Source: Deltaproteobacteria bacterium (GTDB lineage: Bacteria > Desulfobacterota > Syntrophia > Syntrophales > JAFGHS01). Taken from it: a stretch of 33,845 nucleotides of DNA. This document shows positions 31,712-33,845 of this stretch, piece by piece. Location of the stretch: the NCBI GenBank assembly GCA_016928025.1, contig JAFGLN010000083.1, forward strand, positions 1 through 33,845, written 5' to 3'. The notes beneath the pieces are model-generated. The model was given only the letters and a program-made list of their open reading frames with translations, did not search any database and was not told where the DNA came from. A program made the position numbers and the translations under genes. The stretch's first letter is position 1. The number at the start of each line of letters is the position of its first letter.

Positions 31712-32413
31712 ATGGATAAGGTATACAATACTGTGGAAGCAGCCGTTGAAGATGTCTTCGATGGCGCAGTGATCGCTTTCGGTGGGTTTTTTTCGGCGGG
31801 CAGGCCTGCTGGATTGACAAAAGCCCTGGCAAAAAGAAATGTCAAGGATCTGACGATTGTGCTGCAGCAGGTTGGGCCGGGCAATGAAGAAATCCTTGAT
31901 CTGGTTACGAATGGTCAGATTAGAAAGGCCATTTGCAACTATCCCTTTCCTCGCTCTGCCAGCAAAGGTGCCGATCATCCCTTTGAGCAGGCCGTCAAAA
32001 AGGGAGAAATTGCATTGGAAGTCTTTCCGATGGGAACATTTGTGGAAAAATTGCGTTGTGCCGGCGCAGGCCTGCCGGCTTTCTATACCCCCACCGGCGT
32101 GGGTACCGTTGTAGCTGAAGGCAAGGAAGTTCGGGTTTTTAACGGCCGGGAAGCCCTCCTGGAACTGGCGCTGACGGTGGATTTCACCTTTGTACACGCC
32201 TGGAAAGGCGATCGGGAAGGGAATTTGATTTATCACGATACAGCCCAAAATTATAACACCGCCATGGCCATGGCCGGTGCCATTACGATTGCTGAGGTGG
32301 AATTTCTGCATGCAGTAGGTGATCTGAACGGCAATGGTATCCATACACCGGGAATCTTTGTAAAGCGCGTTGTTGAAACAGGCCGGCCGGACCTGGAAAT
32401 TGCAGATATTTAA
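31712..32413 (+). CDS. Class I CoA-transferase, alpha subunit (3-oxoacid/acetate type)
   Basis: The 233-residue protein matches the A subunit of class I CoA-transferases. It has the N-terminal region IAFGGFFSAGRPAGLTKALAK, the segment GTFVEKLRCAGAGLPAFYTPTGVGT near residue 110, and FVHAWKGDREGNLIY near 170. It pairs with the B subunit encoded directly downstream to swap CoA between acids such as acetate, butyrate or 3-oxoacids. AAGGAG lies 8 bases before the ATG. The stop is followed after 18 bases by the B gene, so the two are co-expressed. The exact acids exchanged cannot be read from sequence. Confidence 0.93.
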   Translation: MDKVYNTVEAAVEDVFDGAVIAFGGFFSAGRPAGLTKALAKRNVKDLTIVLQQVGPGNEEILDLVTNGQIRKAICNYPFPRSASKGADHPFEQAVKKGEIALEVFPMGTFVEKLRCAGAGLPAFYTPTGVGTVVAEGKEVRVFNGREALLELALTVDFTFVHAWKGDREGNLIYHDTAQNYNTAMAMAGAITIAEVEFLHAVGDLNGNGIHTPGIFVKRVVETGRPDLEIADI

Positions 32414-32431
32414 AGGAGGAGAAAAATAATT

Positions 32432-33130
32432 TTGAGCGCGACCAAAAAAATCATCGTACCGGAGATACCCCCTATTGAGAGGGAGATGATCGCTTTAAGA
32501 ATCGCCAATATGCTGGAGGACGGTTCGTATGTCAATCTGGGCATCGGCATACCCACTTTGGTTTCCAACTGGATAGAAGGCAGAGACATCAATCTGCAAT
32601 CGGAGATCGGCATGCTGAAGTGTGGCCCCCTGGCCGAAGATGAGGAAATCGAGCAAGACCGCATCAATGCCAGCTGCGAGTTTGTTATGGAATTGCCCGG
32701 ATCGAGTTATTTTGACATCGGAACATCCTTTGCTATGATCCGCGGCGGCCATATCGATGTTGCCGTTCTGGGTGCCTTGCAGGTATCGGCAAGCGGTGAT
32801 CTGGCGGGATGGAATAATCCGGCGAGGGGCATGGGGGCTGTCGGCAACATCGGCGGGTCCATGGATCTGGCCGTTGGAGCTAAAAAGGTGATCGTGGCTA
32901 TGGACCATGTCACGGTGGACGGAAAAGCAAAGATTCTTACAGAATGCACGTATTCTCTTACGGCCAAGGCCTGTGTCGATGTCATCGTGACGAACTATGC
33001 CCTGATCGAAGTGACGCCGGAGGGCCTGGTTCTCAAAGAAGCCATTGACGGCGTTACGGCCGAGGACGTTCAGAACATGACCGCAGCCCCCCTGATCATT
33101 GCCGATGATTTTAAAGAAATGGAATTCTAA
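32432..33130 (+). CDS. Class I CoA-transferase, beta subunit
   Basis: The 232-residue protein matches the B subunit of class I CoA-transferases. It has VNLGIGIPTLVSNW near residue 33, the catalytic Glu in LQSEIGMLKCGPLA (an ENG-type motif with Ile for Asn), RGGHIDVAVLGALQVS, and MGAVGNIGGSMDLAVGAKKVIVAMDH. The Glu forms the covalent CoA thioester. The start is uncertain: a TTG at 32432 has AAGGAGG 12 bases upstream, while an ATG at 32486 has GAGGGAG immediately before it. I give the TTG. The window shows no further pathway gene after this stop. Confidence 0.93.
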   Translation: MSATKKIIVPEIPPIEREMIALRIANMLEDGSYVNLGIGIPTLVSNWIEGRDINLQSEIGMLKCGPLAEDEEIEQDRINASCEFVMELPGSSYFDIGTSFAMIRGGHIDVAVLGALQVSASGDLAGWNNPARGMGAVGNIGGSMDLAVGAKKVIVAMDHVTVDGKAKILTECTYSLTAKACVDVIVTNYALIEVTPEGLVLKEAIDGVTAEDVQNMTAAPLIIADDFKEMEF

Positions 33131-33203
33131 GCCCTCCAGTGATAGAGTCACTATGACAAAAAATCCATTTTTTTTATGACATCTAAACCTTAGATAAGCC
33201 ACT

Positions 33204-33845
33204 ATGATAAAGGTTGTTCAAACATGGGGCGACGGCATCTGCTACGATTTACACCTGATCGACATCCTGCGACACCATGAGGCGAAGGCGATCTTCTGCC
33301 TCAATCCCGGGCTTTATCAAAATGAAAGATCCTTCGGATGGGTTTATGAGGGATGAGAGGTCTGGCGGCTCAGCCTCCACGAACTGAAGCAGGTTTACGA
33401 AGGATTTGAGATTTTCAGCCACTCCATGACCCACCCCCGCCTAACGGATGCCTCTCCTGATCAATTGCATTGGGACGTTAACGCAAGCAGGAAGATATTG
33501 GAAAATATTTTTCAGAAACCGGTTTTCGCCGCCTGCTACCCATTTAATGATTTTAAGGATGGTGTCGAAGATGCCGTCCGGGCTGCCGGTTATCTATGGG
33601 CGCGGGGAAGTGATCATCAGGACCCCGTTTCTTCGCCTCTCGATCCCGTGGCATTCTCGCCCCATTGCCGCTTTGATGATGGCGACATCATGGAGAAATA
33701 TGATCGTGCAAAACAAACAGGGAATGGGATTGGGATTGTTTGGGATTGGGGTTGGACCAAGATGCCTATTCCGCTGATTCCGGCATGCGATTCCGAAGGA
33801 ATCCGCCATGGTGTTCCGAAGGATGTCACCACCCTGTTCCGGATC
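33204..33845 (+). pseudogene. Polysaccharide deacetylase-like gene with in-frame stop (partial)
   Basis: A reading frame starting at ATG 33204 gives VVQTWGDG, the opening of a carbohydrate-esterase-4 domain, then FCLNPGL. At 33354-33356 it meets TGA, after WVYEG. The same frame then runs to the window end without another stop, with SHSMTHPRL (the zinc-binding H-x3-H), CYPFNDF and ARGSDHQDP. A single C-to-T change at an Arg codon (CGA to TGA) would explain the break. The TWDDG of active enzymes is TWGDG here, so the catalytic Asp is also lost. Later residues drift from the family. Such enzymes remove acetyl or other groups from surface glycans. The end lies outside the window. Confidence 0.7.

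Noticed and set aside
33204-33845. TGA in the deacetylase-like gene as a selenocysteine codon
   Set aside because: Family members have no Cys or Sec known at this point; a CGA-to-TGA nonsense change and loss of the catalytic Asp fit a pseudogene better.
1-33845. CRISPR array, phage or integrase genes
   Set aside because: No spaced direct repeats, integrase, capsid or transposase sequences were seen anywhere in the window.

Overview
The window looks like chromosomal DNA of a Gram-negative anaerobe, most likely of the former Deltaproteobacteria (Desulfobacterota, perhaps near the Syntrophales). This is an inference from gene content, not a search. Supporting signs are an Mla-type outer-membrane lipid system, lipoprotein and porin-like proteins, two desulforedoxin-like mini-proteins, a TRAP transporter and CoA-ester chemistry (CaiB/BaiF transferase, crotonases, class I CoA-transferase) typical of anaerobic acid degraders. 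Strong sigma70-type promoters and AGGAGG-type ribosome sites are easy to find.

Bases 1-23,000 are a mixed 'housekeeping' stretch. They hold the end of a universal stress protein, a periplasmic binding protein, a NeuD-like acyltransferase, a lipoprotein serine protease, a beta-barrel protein, a bidirectional terminator with a MITE-like palindromic repeat, and a bacterial homologue of the eukaryotic bifunctional PFK-2/FBPase-2. Next come a YdcF/ElyC-like membrane protein, tRNA-Thr(CGT), a CHASE2 adenylate cyclase followed directly by an alanine racemase with a large unexplained C-terminal domain, a small barrel protein, and an mlaE-mlaF-mlaD operon whose MlaD ends in a barrel-like domain. After these lie a small HExxH protein with an FmdB-type zinc ribbon, a soluble hybrid histidine kinase and a type B carboxylesterase. 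A 700-bp non-coding, partly GC-rich stretch (22526-23241) then separates this part from the next.

Bases 23,158-33,130 read as one catabolic island. A TetR regulator sits behind a 64-bp perfect palindrome that holds its -10 element and its ribosome binding site. Downstream, all on the plus strand, are a CaiB/BaiF CoA-transferase, two crotonase-fold enzymes (one lacking the usual catalytic glutamates), a three-part TRAP transporter, an amidohydrolase-2 family protein with an altered metal motif, two tandem desulforedoxin-like proteins of 40 and 46 aa, and both subunits of a class I CoA-transferase. A plausible reading is import of an organic acid by TRAP, activation by CoA transfer, processing by the crotonases, a hydrolase/decarboxylase-like step, and CoA recycling. 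No acyl-CoA dehydrogenase, 3-hydroxyacyl-CoA dehydrogenase or thiolase is present, so the route is either unusual or completed elsewhere. The substrate cannot be read from the sequence.

The window ends in a polysaccharide-deacetylase-like gene interrupted by an in-frame TGA, probably a pseudogene.
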